NCBI GenBank assembly: GCA_024707205.1
Contig: JANQAD010000001.1
Coordinates: forward strand, 744,001-808,000
Direction: 5' to 3'
From: Demequina sp.
Lineage (GTDB): Bacteria; Actinomycetota; Actinomycetes; Actinomycetales; Demequinaceae
DNA: 64,000 bases
Part shown: one piece after another, positions 46,046-55,566 of the stretch
Numbering within the stretch: position 1 is the first letter of the stretch
How the letters are laid out: each line of letters opens with the position of its first letter
The notes under the pieces: model-generated
Databases searched by the model: none
What the model saw: only the letters and a program-made list of their open reading frames with translations
Told to the model about the DNA's origin: nothing
Program-made: the position numbers and the translations under genes

Positions 46046-47517
46046 TCAGGCCAGAAAACCCGTCTCCACCAGTTCGCGGATGGCCGGGATCAGGTCCTGG
46101 GCGTGATCCACGCCCAGCGCCTCGAGGGCGCCGAGGATCTGGCCCACCGTCAGTTCACCATCACACGCGCTCACGAAGCCAGCGAGGGCGGTGTCGGCGC
46201 GCACCGCGCGCCCAAAGCCGCCGCCCTGGCGGATGAGGATGTGCTCGGGATCGGCGAGGAGGGGCCGGCCGTAGACCTCTCGCGTCACGTCGCCGGCTAC
46301 GGTGAGGCGCTCGTCTCGCAGCGCGTCGTCGCCCAGCCGCTCGAGGCGATCGTGCGCCGTGAGCGTCGCGGCCAGCGTGGGCCCAAGGGGAGCCGAGACT
46401 GGGCCCTCCAGCGACTCAAGGCGATGCAGCGTCGAGCCGGCCCCGCCCGGGCGGCGAAGCAGCACCATCCCAAAGCCGATCTCCCGCACCCCGCGACGAT
46501 CGAAATCCGCGAGGTAGGCCTCGTAGGCGTCGTCGAAGGCGGCGCGGCCGCGCTCGGGGACCACGCCCGCGTCGCGCAGCCAGGTCTCCGCGTATTGGGC
46601 GGCGTCGAGCACGTCCCGCTGCACCACCCACGCGTCGAGGCCGGTGCCGTCCAGCCACGCCTCCCAGCGCTCGCGCCAGTCGCCGCGGATCTCCCAGTTG
46701 CCCAGCAGCTGCGCCACGCCGCCGGGCGTGAGCGCGCCCCCGAGCGAGCGGACGAGCGTCCCCATGAGCGAATCCCCTGGCAGACCGCCGTCGCGATACT
46801 CGAAGCTGGGCGCGCCCGGGGGTGTGATCACGAACGGCGGGTTGGAGACGATGAGGTCAAACCGCTCCCCCGCGACCGGCTCCAGCAGGGATCCGTGGCG
46901 CAGGTCCAGGTCCACGCCAGCGAGGGCGGCGTTGAAGCGCGCGAACTCGAGGGCGCGGGCCGAGGTATCGGTGGCGGTCACGCGCGCCGCGTGGGTGGAC
47001 GCGTGCAGCGCCTGGATGCCGCTGCCCGTGCCGAGGTCGAGCGCGCGTGACACCGGGGTGCGCATCGCGACCGAGGCCAGGGTGAGGCTCGCACCCCCAA
47101 CACCGAGCACGTGGTCATCCATGAGCCCCTCGCCGGTCACCGCCTCGCCCAGGTCGCTCGCGATCCACCAGCGATGGTCCTCCGTCTCGTAGGGGCGCAG
47201 GTCAACGAGCGCTCTTGCTTGGTCTTGCGGGCTCAGCCCCGCGGTGGCCACCAGGCCCGACGCTGCCGCGCCTTCCGTTGTCAGCGTCGGCAGGGCGCGG
47301 TCGACTTGGGCGACGGTGAGGGTCTCGCCGAGCGCGAAGAGCCTGGTCAGGAGCGCAACGGGCTCGCCCCCGCGGCCCTTGCCGCGAGTCGCGCGGGGAC
47401 CAGCTGCTCACGGTCGAGCGCGGCCACCGCGCGGTCGCCGACCAGCTCCGCGATCGCGTCGTTGGTCCACGGCGCGAGGTCCCGCCTGAGAGCGGAGGGG
47501 TCCGAGAGCGTTGGCAC
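46046..47517 (-). CDS. Class I SAM-dependent methyltransferase (HemK-like core), frameshifted
   Basis: About 490 residues when repaired. An N-terminal helical domain (LSDPSALRRDLAPWTNDAI) in one frame joins a methyltransferase domain with LDLGTGSGIQALH and IVSNPPFVI, then a C-terminal winged-helix-like region. N6-type NPPF suggests methylation of an amide or amine. One base is missing between 47367 and 47378 (CCCCC and CCC runs). The GTG start is supported by TAGCCT six bases upstream. Confidence 0.8.
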
Positions 47518-47523
47518 ACGGTC

Positions 47524-47529
47524 AGGCTA
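47524..47529 (-). promoter_or_regulatory. -10 element (TAGCCT) for leaderless methyltransferase
   Basis: TAGCCT six bases before the GTG start; this decides the start of the repaired gene. Confidence 0.45.
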
Positions 47530-47588
47530 GCGGGGCGCGGCGGCGCGGGGCGGTGAAGTCCGCACCGCCGTCCGCCCGGGACGCGGAA

Positions 47589-47636
47589 TGGGTGCTGAGT
47601 GTCACCAATTTCGAACTTGGTGACCCTCAGCGCCCA
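47589..47636. terminator. Long imperfect hairpin after hppA
   Basis: A 20-bp stem with one mismatch and one G-T pair; core GTCACCAA/TTGGTGAC around TTTCGAAC. It lies between the hppA stop and the methyltransferase promoter. No T-run follows, so a role in mRNA stability or as a protein site is also possible. Confidence 0.45.
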
Positions 47637-47658
47637 TTTCAGGAGTGAGGAGAGCGCG

Positions 47659-50007
47659 CTACTCCTTGGCGTCGGCCTCCGCGAGCTCCGCGTCCACGGC
47701 GTCACCGGGCGAGTCGTCGCCCAGGTCGTGCACGGCGGAGTCCACCTCGGACGCGATGCCGCCCTGGTGCGCGCGGCGGGCCGCCGCATACACCGCGCCC
47801 ACGGCCACAGCGGCCGCGATGAACGCGATGCCGCCACGCAGCCATGGGTTGGCGCTGTCGCCGTAGGTCAGCATCACCACTGCGGGCGCGATGAGCACCG
47901 ACACCAGGTTCATCACCTTGATGAGCGGGTTGATCGCGGGGCCGGCGGTGTCCTTGAACGGGTCACCAATGGTGTCGCCGATGATCGTGGCCTCGTGGGC
48001 GGGAGAGTACTTGCCGCCGTGATAGCCGTCCTCGACGATCTTCTTGGCGTTGTCCCATGACCCACCCGAGTTCGCGAGGAACACGGCCATGAGCACGCCG
48101 GTGCCGATCGCGCCGGCGAGGAAGCCCGCGAGCGCTCCGGGACCCAGTGCCATGCCGACGAAGATCGGCGCCATCGCGGCGAGCAGACCCGGCGTCGCGA
48201 GCTCGCGAAGCGAGTCGCGCGTGCAGATGTCCACGACGCGGCCGTACTCGGGGCGCTGCGTGCCGTCCATGATGCCTGGCATCTCGCGGAACTGGCGGCG
48301 AACCTCGAACACGATCGCGCCCGCGGCGCGGGTCACCGCGTCGATCGCGAGACCGGAGAAGAGGAACACCACGGCGCCGCCGATGATCACGCCGACGAGC
48401 GTGATGGGGTTGATGATCTCGTAGCTGAAGGTCGCAACCGCGTTGCCGGCGTTGGCCAGCGCAGTGCTCACCGCGTCGGAGTACGAGCCGAACAGCGCGG
48501 TCGCGGCGAGCACGGCCGTCGCGATCGCGATGCCCTTGGTGACGGCCTTGGTGGTGTTGCCGACGGCGTCGAGGTCGGTGAGCGTCTTCGCCGCCTCCTC
48601 GTCCACCTCGCCGGACATCTCGGCGATGCCCTGGGCGTTGTCGGAGACCGGACCGAACGTGTCCATCGCCACGATCACACCAACGGTGGTGAGCAGGCCG
48701 CAGCCCGCGAGAGCCACGAGGAACAGCGCCAGCGGGATCGAGGACCCGGCCACGAAGAACAGCGCCACGATCGCGCCGCCGATCACGAGCGCGGTGTACA
48801 CCGCGGACTCGAGGCCAACACCGATTCCGGCGAGCACCACGGTTGCCGCACCGGTAAGAGAGGTGCGGGCCACGCGGCGCGTTGGGCGCTTGGCGGTGTC
48901 GGTGAAGTAGCCGGTGAGCCACAGGATCACGCCCGCGAGCGCGATGCCGATGACCACGGCGATGGACGCCGCGACGCGCGGGTCGGAAGCGTCATCGCCG
49001 AGGCGCGAGCCGTTGAAGCTCGCGAACGAGTCGGGGAGGTACACGAAGGCCGCGGCAACGGCGAGCACGGCGCCGATCACGGCGGACGTGTAGAAGCCAC
49101 GGTTGATGGCCTTGAGACCGCCCTCGTTCTTGCGCACGCGGGTGATGAGCACGCCGATCGCGGCGGTGACCGCGCCGATCGCCGTCACGATGAGCGGGAA
49201 CACGAGGCCCTGCTCGCCGAACGCGACCTTGCCGAGGATCAGCGCCGCAACGAGGGTGACCGCGTAGGACTCGAAGAGGTCCGCGGCCATGCCGGCGCAG
49301 TCGCCGACGTTGTCGCCCACGTTGTCCGCGATCGTGGCCGCGTTGCGGGGGTCGTCCTCTGGGATGTGGTTCTCGACCTTGCCAACGAGGTCCGCGCCAA
49401 CGTCGGCCGCCTTGGTGAAGATGCCGCCGCCAACGCGCATGAACATGGCGAGCAGAGCGGCACCGAAGCCGAATCCCTCAAGCACGGCAGGAGCGTCGGC
49501 CCGGTACAGGAAGACCACGAGAGCCGACGCGCCGAGGCCCTGCCCAACAACGCCCATGCCCACCGCGCCGCCGGTGCGGAACGCGATGCGGGCGCCGCGA
49601 GCGCGGCCGTCCTCCTCGGTGGCGGCGAAGGCCACGCGCACGTTCGCGCGCACGGCCAGCCACATGCCCATGTAGCCGATGACAGCCGAACACGTGGCGC
49701 CTACCAGGAAGAACGCGGAACGACCGATGCGCACGTCCATGTCGCCGGGCAGCAGGAACAGCAGCGCGAAAACGATCACCGCGAACACGGAGAGCGTGCG
49801 GAACTGGCGCTTGAGGTACGCGGACGCGCCCTCCTGGACCGCTCCCGCGATCTCCTGCATCTTGGCGCTGCCCTCGTTGTACTTGAGCACCTGTTGGCGC
49901 AAATACCAGGACATAGCGAGCGACAGCGCGGCAATGACCCCGATAACGATGACAGTGGTGACGCTTTCGGTGGAGACCGAGATGGCCTGGACCGAGGTGG
50001 ATAGCAT
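47659..50007 (-). CDS. hppA: Membrane-bound proton-pumping pyrophosphatase
   Basis: A 782-residue protein with about 16 membrane helices. Pyrophosphate-site motifs GIFTKAADVGADLVGKVE and DNVGDNVGDCAGMAADLFESY are intact. The sequence GNTTKAVTKG has Lys and Thr at the two positions that in this family mark K+-independent proton pumps. It couples pyrophosphate hydrolysis to proton export. AAGGAGGAC precedes the ATG. Divergent from the sigma 4 operon. Confidence 0.96.
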   Translation of the reverse strand: MLSTSVQAISVSTESVTTVIVIGVIAALSLAMSWYLRQQVLKYNEGSAKMQEIAGAVQEGASAYLKRQFRTLSVFAVIVFALLFLLPGDMDVRIGRSAFFLVGATCSAVIGYMGMWLAVRANVRVAFAATEEDGRARGARIAFRTGGAVGMGVVGQGLGASALVVFLYRADAPAVLEGFGFGAALLAMFMRVGGGIFTKAADVGADLVGKVENHIPEDDPRNAATIADNVGDNVGDCAGMAADLFESYAVTLVAALILGKVAFGEQGLVFPLIVTAIGAVTAAIGVLITRVRKNEGGLKAINRGFYTSAVIGAVLAVAAAFVYLPDSFASFNGSRLGDDASDPRVAASIAVVIGIALAGVILWLTGYFTDTAKRPTRRVARTSLTGAATVVLAGIGVGLESAVYTALVIGGAIVALFFVAGSSIPLALFLVALAGCGLLTTVGVIVAMDTFGPVSDNAQGIAEMSGEVDEEAAKTLTDLDAVGNTTKAVTKGIAIATAVLAATALFGSYSDAVSTALANAGNAVATFSYEIINPITLVGVIIGGAVVFLFSGLAIDAVTRAAGAIVFEVRRQFREMPGIMDGTQRPEYGRVVDICTRDSLRELATPGLLAAMAPIFVGMALGPGALAGFLAGAIGTGVLMAVFLANSGGSWDNAKKIVEDGYHGGKYSPAHEATIIGDTIGDPFKDTAGPAINPLIKVMNLVSVLIAPAVVMLTYGDSANPWLRGGIAFIAAAVAVGAVYAAARRAHQGGIASEVDSAVHDLGDDSPGDAVDAELAEADAKE

Positions 50008-50096
50008 TCGTCCTCCTTGACGGCCGCGACGCCCTTGTCACGGCGGCTTACGTACCTGGCGAGTCTAGGGGACGATGGGTTCACCGGCGACCGCCC

Positions 50097-50120
50097 CAAC
50101 GTTTCGACTTAGGTGTACGT
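50097..50120 (+). promoter_or_regulatory. Candidate ECF-type promoter CAACG-N16-CGT
   Basis: CAACG and CGTCGA with a 16-base spacer, about 38 bases before the sigma 4 start. Matches the element before sigma 1 in words and spacing. Confidence 0.4.
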
Positions 50121-50158
50121 CGACATTGCGTAAGGCGGTTGACCGGACCGGAGGACTC

Positions 50159-50710
50159 ATGGCCGAGTGGCAAGACACGATGGAGCACCTCGTGCGCGAT
50201 CGTGAGCGCGCGCTGCTCGGCTACGCGTTCCTGGTGTGCGGCGACGCGACCCGGGCTCAGGACCTGGTCCAGGACGCGTTGGTGCGCACCTTCTCTCGCG
50301 AGCGCAAGGGTCTCACGGTGGTCAACGCGGAGGGCTATGTCCGACGCGCGATCACGTCCGTCTTCATCGATGAGTACCGGCGCGGTCAGCGCTGGCAACG
50401 AGTGCAGCACCTCTTCCGCGAGGAGGAGCCCGCGCGGGACCCGGTTCACGCCATCGCGGCGGGGTCCGACGTTCACGCGGCTCTCGCGACCCTCTCACCT
50501 CGGGAGCGGACGTGCGTGGTGCTGCGCTACTTCGACGACCTCACGGTGCCGCAGATCTCGCGGCACCTCGGGATCGCGGAAGGCTCCGTCAAGCGCTATC
50601 TGGCCGACGCTGTTGGGCGTCTGCAGTTGGCGCTCGGTGACATTGAGGCAGAGGACGAGACGACCATCGTGCAGCCCCCGAAGGGCTCAAGTGGAGGGAA
50701 CCAACCATGA
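50159..50710 (+). CDS. ECF sigma factor 4 (SigE-like family)
   Basis: A 183-residue sigma factor. Region 2: LLGYAFLVCGDATRAQDLVQDALVRTF; region 4: LSPRERTCVVLRYFDDLTVPQISRHLGI and GSVKRYLADA. I chose the ATG behind GGAGG over a start 28 codons upstream. The membrane-protein gene overlaps its stop (ATGA). Confidence 0.92.
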   Translation: MAEWQDTMEHLVRDRERALLGYAFLVCGDATRAQDLVQDALVRTFSRERKGLTVVNAEGYVRRAITSVFIDEYRRGQRWQRVQHLFREEEPARDPVHAIAAGSDVHAALATLSPRERTCVVLRYFDDLTVPQISRHLGIAEGSVKRYLADAVGRLQLALGDIEAEDETTIVQPPKGSSGGNQP

Positions 50711-52404
50711 AGATGTCAGACGCACTGCGGGCGGCGGCGGACTCCGCGCCCGTTGAGGAGCTGTCCGTGTCGACGAGCAGGGTGCGCTCCCGCGCCCGGC
50801 GCAACCGCGCGATCCGCGTTGGCGCGAACGGCATCGTCGGCGTTGGCGCCGCGGCGCTCGTCTTCGCCGGCGTTGCCGGCGTGGTCGCCAACCAGACCGC
50901 CCTTGGCGCGGCCGAGGCCGACAACGGCAAGACGGAAGACACCGCCGGTGGTGCCATCGAGCCCGGCTTTGTGGGCAACGACGGCATGGTCGTCGCAGGC
51001 GGCCCGGTCGCGTGCGGATCCGCGCTGGACCTCACGCAGTTCCCTGCCGGCGACGTGAGCGCGACACTGTTCTGGGGCGGCATCCAGGACAACTCCGCAC
51101 AGTTCAAGGTTCTCTACGAGACCAAGTCGGACCGTTCCTTCTCTCCGGACTCCCCGACCGCGTACGTGGTGTGGAACGGCCTCGTGGTTGCGGCCGGTCC
51201 CGTGGCTAGTGACTCGGACCAGCTGACGGTCACCGCGGATGCGAACGCGACGCGCGGAGCCGGGTTCGACCTCAACAACTGCTGGGACGGCGCGGCGCTG
51301 CCCGCCGGCGACTACACGATCGTCACGGTGACCGGCGTGAGCGCGGACATCCCGCCCGTCCCGGAGCCCACGGGCGGGCCCGACATCGCACCCGAGCCCG
51401 CACCCGATCCCAGCGTCACTCTCGACCCCGACACCTCGGTCTCGAGCGACGCGAGCGCGAACTTCGTTGAGGAGCCCGTGAGCTTTGCGGTCAGCGACGC
51501 CGTGCCGTTCACGATCGCGGGCGACCCGGTCAAGGACCCGTTCGCCAAGTACCTCAACCCCACCGATCCCGGCACCGTGGACCCGAACCCGGCCACGCCG
51601 TCGGACGTGCTCACGAGCGACGAGGCGCGCAAGGCCTACGAGGCGGCGCTCCTGGGCAAGTGGGACATGGCGGTCGGCACGCAGCGCGTGGTGAAGACGA
51701 GTGACTCGCAGGACGAGTCGCCGGACGCGTGGGTCGACACCTACTACGGCTGCCCCATGGACGGCGCCAATGGCGCGTTCCCGGCTCAGTCGGCGGACCT
51801 CAACTGGCTCGCAGTGACCGGTGACCTGCCGAGCAGCGTCCACCTCAGCTATGGCTGGGTCGTGGATGACAACCCGCTGGTGCACTACGCGCTCAAGAAC
51901 ACCACCGACTGGTCACTGCCGGGCTTCTACGAGGGAGCCTCCCCGCGGCTGGTGCTGGTGAAGGATGGCAAGGCGATCGCCGAGGCCTACCCCGTCAACC
52001 CCGACCAGAACAACATGGGCATCGCCTATGCCACGGACTCGGCCAAGGCCGCAGGGGAGAGCCTCATCTTCGCGCCGAGCAACGGCTACCTCGCACCAGG
52101 AGACACCCTCAGCGGCGACTACCTGTGGCGCGACCTCAACGGCTGCTGGAACGCGGCCCGCGCGAACGTGGTCCAGCCGGGCACGTACACGGTGCTGAGC
52201 GCACAGGACCTCTACCTGGGCAACGACTACGCCATCGCCTACCAGGCTGAGGTCGAGGGAGGCGGCGCGGCCGACGACGTGGCACCGGATGCGCCCTCCG
52301 ACTCTGACGAGCCGGAGCCCATCATGGCCCCCGCCCCGGCGGACAGCGACTCCGTCTCATTCACCGTCTGGACGTCCCTCGGGACCGTGACGGTGACGAA
52401 GTAG
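50707..52404 (+). CDS. ECF-coupled single-pass membrane protein (sensor 4)
   Basis: A 565-residue protein: short cytoplasmic part with SRVRSRARRNRAIRV, membrane helix (GVGAAALVFAGVAGVV), and a very large outer region of two related halves. Each half has a cysteine pair and PAGDYTIVTVTG or QPGTYTVLSAQD, joined by an acidic Pro-rich linker; it ends in VWTSLGTVTVTK. The duplication makes it twice the size of sensors 1 and 2. Confidence 0.78.
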   Translation: MKMSDALRAAADSAPVEELSVSTSRVRSRARRNRAIRVGANGIVGVGAAALVFAGVAGVVANQTALGAAEADNGKTEDTAGGAIEPGFVGNDGMVVAGGPVACGSALDLTQFPAGDVSATLFWGGIQDNSAQFKVLYETKSDRSFSPDSPTAYVVWNGLVVAAGPVASDSDQLTVTADANATRGAGFDLNNCWDGAALPAGDYTIVTVTGVSADIPPVPEPTGGPDIAPEPAPDPSVTLDPDTSVSSDASANFVEEPVSFAVSDAVPFTIAGDPVKDPFAKYLNPTDPGTVDPNPATPSDVLTSDEARKAYEAALLGKWDMAVGTQRVVKTSDSQDESPDAWVDTYYGCPMDGANGAFPAQSADLNWLAVTGDLPSSVHLSYGWVVDDNPLVHYALKNTTDWSLPGFYEGASPRLVLVKDGKAIAEAYPVNPDQNNMGIAYATDSAKAAGESLIFAPSNGYLAPGDTLSGDYLWRDLNGCWNAARANVVQPGTYTVLSAQDLYLGNDYAIAYQAEVEGGGAADDVAPDAPSDSDEPEPIMAPAPADSDSVSFTVWTSLGTVTVTK

Positions 52405-52515
52405 ACAAACAGGACGCCCCGTGTGATATCCGTCACATTCGGCTCGAGATGTTTCTATAACGAGCACCAAGTGGGCTTGACTGTTACTTGACGCCACAGA
52501 GCGTCCAGCCTGGCC

Positions 52516-52539
52516 CGGAGGATTCCCTCAGTTCCTCCG
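52516..52539. terminator. Weak hairpin between convergent genes
   Basis: CGGAGGA pairs with TCCTCCG across a ten-base loop; no T-run. Position between the sensor 4 gene and the Tad locus fits a terminator. Confidence 0.35.
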
Positions 52540-52574
52540 AAGAGCCGGGTAGGTCCGGTGGTGGTTCGGTTCCC

Positions 52575-52958
52575 TCAGCCCGAGCCACCGCCGGGCCTCT
52601 CTCTTTCTCCGGCCTCCCCGTCCGGCCCGGCTCGCGCGCTCGCCTTTGCACGGCCCGACGCCACGGTCACCTGCACCGACCCGTCGCCCCACGCTCGGCA
52701 TGCGGTGAGCTCGGCCGCGTTCGCGGCCGCCGCGCGGTCTGCGACCGCGCACGGGTCCCGACCCATGCCGGCGAGGTTCTGCCGCGCTTGGTGGGCGCCG
52801 GCGAGCGCGGCGAGGTCGGCGGCCGCGCGCGCATCGACACGATCGGCGGCTATCCCGGCCGCCGCCGCGATGGCAAGCCCCACGGTGATCGCGACGGCGA
52901 GCAGCGCGACGACCGCCACCGTCGCGCTGCCGCTGTCGCTGCTCCCATCCCTGCTCAC
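52575..52958 (-). CDS. TadE-like secretion protein (Rv3654c type)
   Basis: A 127-residue protein with SGSATVAVVALLAVAITVGLA, a single N-terminal helix, then RAAADLAALAGAHQ and two cysteines, the layout of Rv3654c-type proteins at the end of actinobacterial Tad loci. GTG start overlaps the TadE stop (GTGA). Confidence 0.75.
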   Translation of the reverse strand: MSRDGSSDSGSATVAVVALLAVAITVGLAIAAAAGIAADRVDARAAADLAALAGAHQARQNLAGMGRDPCAVADRAAAANAAELTACRAWGDGSVQVTVASGRAKASARAGPDGEAGERERPGGGSG

Positions 52959-53272
52959 GGCTGATACGCCTTTGCGGTTGCGATGACGTCGGGGAGAGGG
53001 CCGGGAACCCTGAGGGTCGCGCGCGCGACCCACCACCCGTCGGAGGTGGCCAGGCGGACGGTGACGCGTCCCGGCGCCACCGCCCTGCCCGCGCGCTCTC
53101 CCGCCGACTCCCCGTCCACCAACGCAACCCGCGCGGCGGTAGCGGCCGCCTCCCTGGCGACCACGGCGTCGGCCGCGTGGCGTGCCCCGGCCAGCACCGA
53201 CGCCAGCACGAGCACCACGGCCGGCAGCGAGAGCGCGAACTCCACCGTCGTTGAGCCGCGGTCGCCGCGCAT
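52955..53272 (-). CDS. TadE-family pilus assembly protein
   Basis: A 105-residue protein beginning MRGDRGSTTVEFALSLPAVVL, the E-x-A-L/F helix of TadE pseudopilins, followed by a small outer domain. The short ATG start is used because the upstream extension has no homology and would overlap the Flp-like gene. Confidence 0.8.
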   Translation of the reverse strand: MRGDRGSTTVEFALSLPAVVLVLASVLAGARHAADAVVAREAAATAARVALVDGESAGERAGRAVAPGRVTVRLATSDGWWVARATLRVPGPLPDVIATAKAYQP

Positions 53273-53274
53273 CG

Positions 53275-53454
53275 CTAGCCGCCGAGCGCGGACTTGACGA
53301 TGCCCATGAGCAGGTCGCGCACGGCGGCCGATTTGAGCAGCGCGATCAGCACTCCCGCGAAGGCGGCGGCCGCGACCGTCACCATCGCGTACTCGACGGT
53401 GGCCATGCCACGGTCGCTGCGCCAATCAACAGCGCGCCAGTTCCATTTCCTCAT
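53275..53454 (-). CDS. DUF4244 Flp-like pilin
   Basis: A 59-residue protein with DRGMATVEYAMVTVAAAAFAG, the glycine-preceded pilin helix with glutamate at +5, typical of DUF4244 pilins. AAAGGAG lies six bases before the ATG. It is the probable structural subunit of the pilus and is followed two bases later by tadE. Confidence 0.85.
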   Translation of the reverse strand: MRKWNWRAVDWRSDRGMATVEYAMVTVAAAAFAGVLIALLKSAAVRDLLMGIVKSALGG

Positions 53455-53559
53455 GTGAACTCCTTTCCTTGGCTCAACCGTGCCGCGGCCGAGTGACGCT
53501 TAGCGCGCCGCATCCCCGGCACCGGTGGATGGCCGCGAACTCTGCGCCGGCTGGGGACA

Positions 53560-54444
53560 TCACTGGATGCCTCCCACGAGGGAGACCAGCAGAGGCAGGA
53601 TGCCCGCGACCACGAAGGCGGGCAGCAGGCACAGCGCCAACGGCAGCGTGAGCCGCACGGAAAGCTCTCCGGCCGCCACCTGAGCGGCCCGGCGCCGCCG
53701 CAGGTCGGCCCCAGCGGCGGCGGCAAGCAGCATTGGCGCGGCGTGCGACCCCCGCGTCCAGGCGAGCCGCAGCCCGTCGGCCAGCTCAAGCAGGCCCGCG
53801 CCCTGCCACGCCTCGTCCCACACCTCGCCGTTCGCCAACGCGAGCGCCACCGACTGGAGGCGTGCGCCCTCGCTCGCGAGCGTGGGCTCCGGCGCCATCG
53901 CGTTGCCAACGGCCGCGAGCGCGCTCGGGATGTCGGCCCCCGCCGCGAGGGCCGCGCGCACGGCGTGGAGCATCACTCCGGTCGCCGTTGGCGGCGACTG
54001 CGCCCGCGACACGAGGCGCCGCATCCACCAGCGGCCGGCGATCGTCAGCAGTGCGGCAACAGCCACGAGCGCCGCGCCGATCGCGCTCGCGAGCACCCGC
54101 AGCACGCCCGCGTCGATCAGCACCGCGAGCGCGAGGCCGGCGAGCGGAAGCCACGCGAGGACGCGAGCGGACATGCGCGGGCCGGCGAGGGCGACGTCCC
54201 GGGCGAGCGCCGCCTCCGCCTCCTCGCGAGCGGCCGCGGCGCACGCCTCGAGGATCGGGGCGAGCGGGGCGCCCGTGGCGTGCGCGAGCCGCGCGGCGAC
54301 CGCGAGCTCCGGCGTGGCCCCCAGAGGCGCCCCGTCCTCGCCCGCCTGACCCCATCCGCCCTCGACGAACGCCTCCGCGGGCGGCAGGCCCGCGCGCAAG
54401 AGCCCCACCACCGCCGCGGCCTGGGCCAACGGGTCGTCAGGCAT
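53560..54444 (-). CDS. Type II secretion F-family protein (TadB/TadC in one chain)
   Basis: A 294-residue inner-membrane protein. The first half has LLRAGLPPAEAFVEGG and helices around WLPLAGLALAVLI; the second half has AVRAALAAGADIPSALAAVG and a C-terminal helix LALCLLPAFVVAGILPLL. Most actinobacteria have separate TadB and TadC genes here; this single gene seems to do for both. ATG overlaps the tadA stop by eight bases. Confidence 0.78.
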   Translation of the reverse strand: MPDDPLAQAAAVVGLLRAGLPPAEAFVEGGWGQAGEDGAPLGATPELAVAARLAHATGAPLAPILEACAAAAREEAEAALARDVALAGPRMSARVLAWLPLAGLALAVLIDAGVLRVLASAIGAALVAVAALLTIAGRWWMRRLVSRAQSPPTATGVMLHAVRAALAAGADIPSALAAVGNAMAPEPTLASEGARLQSVALALANGEVWDEAWQGAGLLELADGLRLAWTRGSHAAPMLLAAAAGADLRRRRAAQVAAGELSVRLTLPLALCLLPAFVVAGILPLLVSLVGGIQ

Positions 54445-55489
54445 CGCCGACCAGCGCCGCGAGCGCGTCCCACCCTGGTCCCCGCGCGCCGTCGTCGCGC
54501 AGCGCAGACCGCACCAGCAGCCCGCGCGCGCCGAGCGCGAGCACGGCCACCTCAGCCACCCTGCGCACGCCATTCGGAAGCCGTTCCACGTGGACCACGG
54601 CGTCGAAGCCGGCGGCCGCGAGGCGGTGCGTTGCGCGGTCGGGAAGTCCCGCGAGAGCGCCAAGCGCGGCGAGCCGCGCTGGCACATCGGCCGCCGAGTT
54701 CGCGTGAAGCGTCGTGAGCCCGCCGCGATGCCCCGTGTTGTAGGCGGTGAGCACCTCGCGCAGCTCGGCACCGCGGCACTCGCCGAGCACGATGCGGTCC
54801 GGCCGCATCCGCAGCGCCTCGCGCACGAGGCGCTCGAGCCCCACCCCGCCCGCGCCCTCCACGTTGGCGCGCCGCTCAACGAGGCGAACCACGTGCGGGT
54901 GGGCCGGGTTGAGCTCCCCCACCTCCTCGACCACGACAATCCGCTCTCGCTCGTCAACGAGGCCAAGCAGCGTGGACGCGAGCGTGGTCTTCCCCGCGCC
55001 CGTGCCCCCGGTCACCAGCAGCGACGCGCGCGCCGCCACGAGCGCGGCCAGCACCCGGGAGACCTCGGGAGCCACCATTCCCGCTACCGCCAGGTCCGCA
55101 AGCGCAAACGGCTCCGCCCGCACCCGCCGGATCGAGATCGCCGTGCACCCATCGGCCACGGGCGGCAGCACGGCATGCAGCCTGGACCCGTCCGGCAGCC
55201 GCGCATCCACGCTCGGCGCCGCGTCGTCCAAGCGCCTCCCGGCCACGGAGGCGAGCCGCACCGCCAAAGCTCGCACAGCGTCGGGCCCGGGAAACGTCAC
55301 CGCCGCCCGTTCGCAGCCGAAACCGCGATCCACCCACACCTCCCCCGGGCCGTTCACGAGCACGTCCGTCACCCCCGGAAGCGCGAGGAGGGAAGCAAGG
55401 GGGTCGTCGCCAGGTTTCACCACGCAAGGGTGCCGCTCGAGCGGGGCCGGCAACAGCGTCGGGCCGCCCGACGGTGGATAACCGGCCAC
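54437..55489 (-). CDS. tadA: TadA-type secretion ATPase
   Basis: A 350-residue CpaF/TadA ATPase with Walker A GGTGAGKTT, VVEEVGELNPAHPHVV, Walker B region DRIVLGECRGAE and THLHAN-type TTLHANSAAD. Powers assembly of the pilus. GTG start. The septum-site protein gene (ssd) that usually precedes tadA in relatives is absent; a divergent HAD gene is there instead. Confidence 0.92.
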   Translation of the reverse strand: MAGYPPSGGPTLLPAPLERHPCVVKPGDDPLASLLALPGVTDVLVNGPGEVWVDRGFGCERAAVTFPGPDAVRALAVRLASVAGRRLDDAAPSVDARLPDGSRLHAVLPPVADGCTAISIRRVRAEPFALADLAVAGMVAPEVSRVLAALVAARASLLVTGGTGAGKTTLASTLLGLVDERERIVVVEEVGELNPAHPHVVRLVERRANVEGAGGVGLERLVREALRMRPDRIVLGECRGAELREVLTAYNTGHRGGLTTLHANSAADVPARLAALGALAGLPDRATHRLAAAGFDAVVHVERLPNGVRRVAEVAVLALGARGLLVRSALRDDGARGPGWDALAALVGDA

Positions 55490-55520
55490 TCAACGTTAAC
55501 CGGGGACGCGGGTTGGGGCT

Positions 55521-55550
55521 TTGGTCAGAGTCAGTAAGCGCCGATACCGT
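55521..55550 (+). promoter_or_regulatory. Promoter for the HAD gene
   Basis: TTGGTC and TACCGT with an 18-base spacer; AAGGAGG and ATG follow. Confidence 0.4.
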
Positions 55551-55566
55551 TAAGTAAGGAGGGCGA

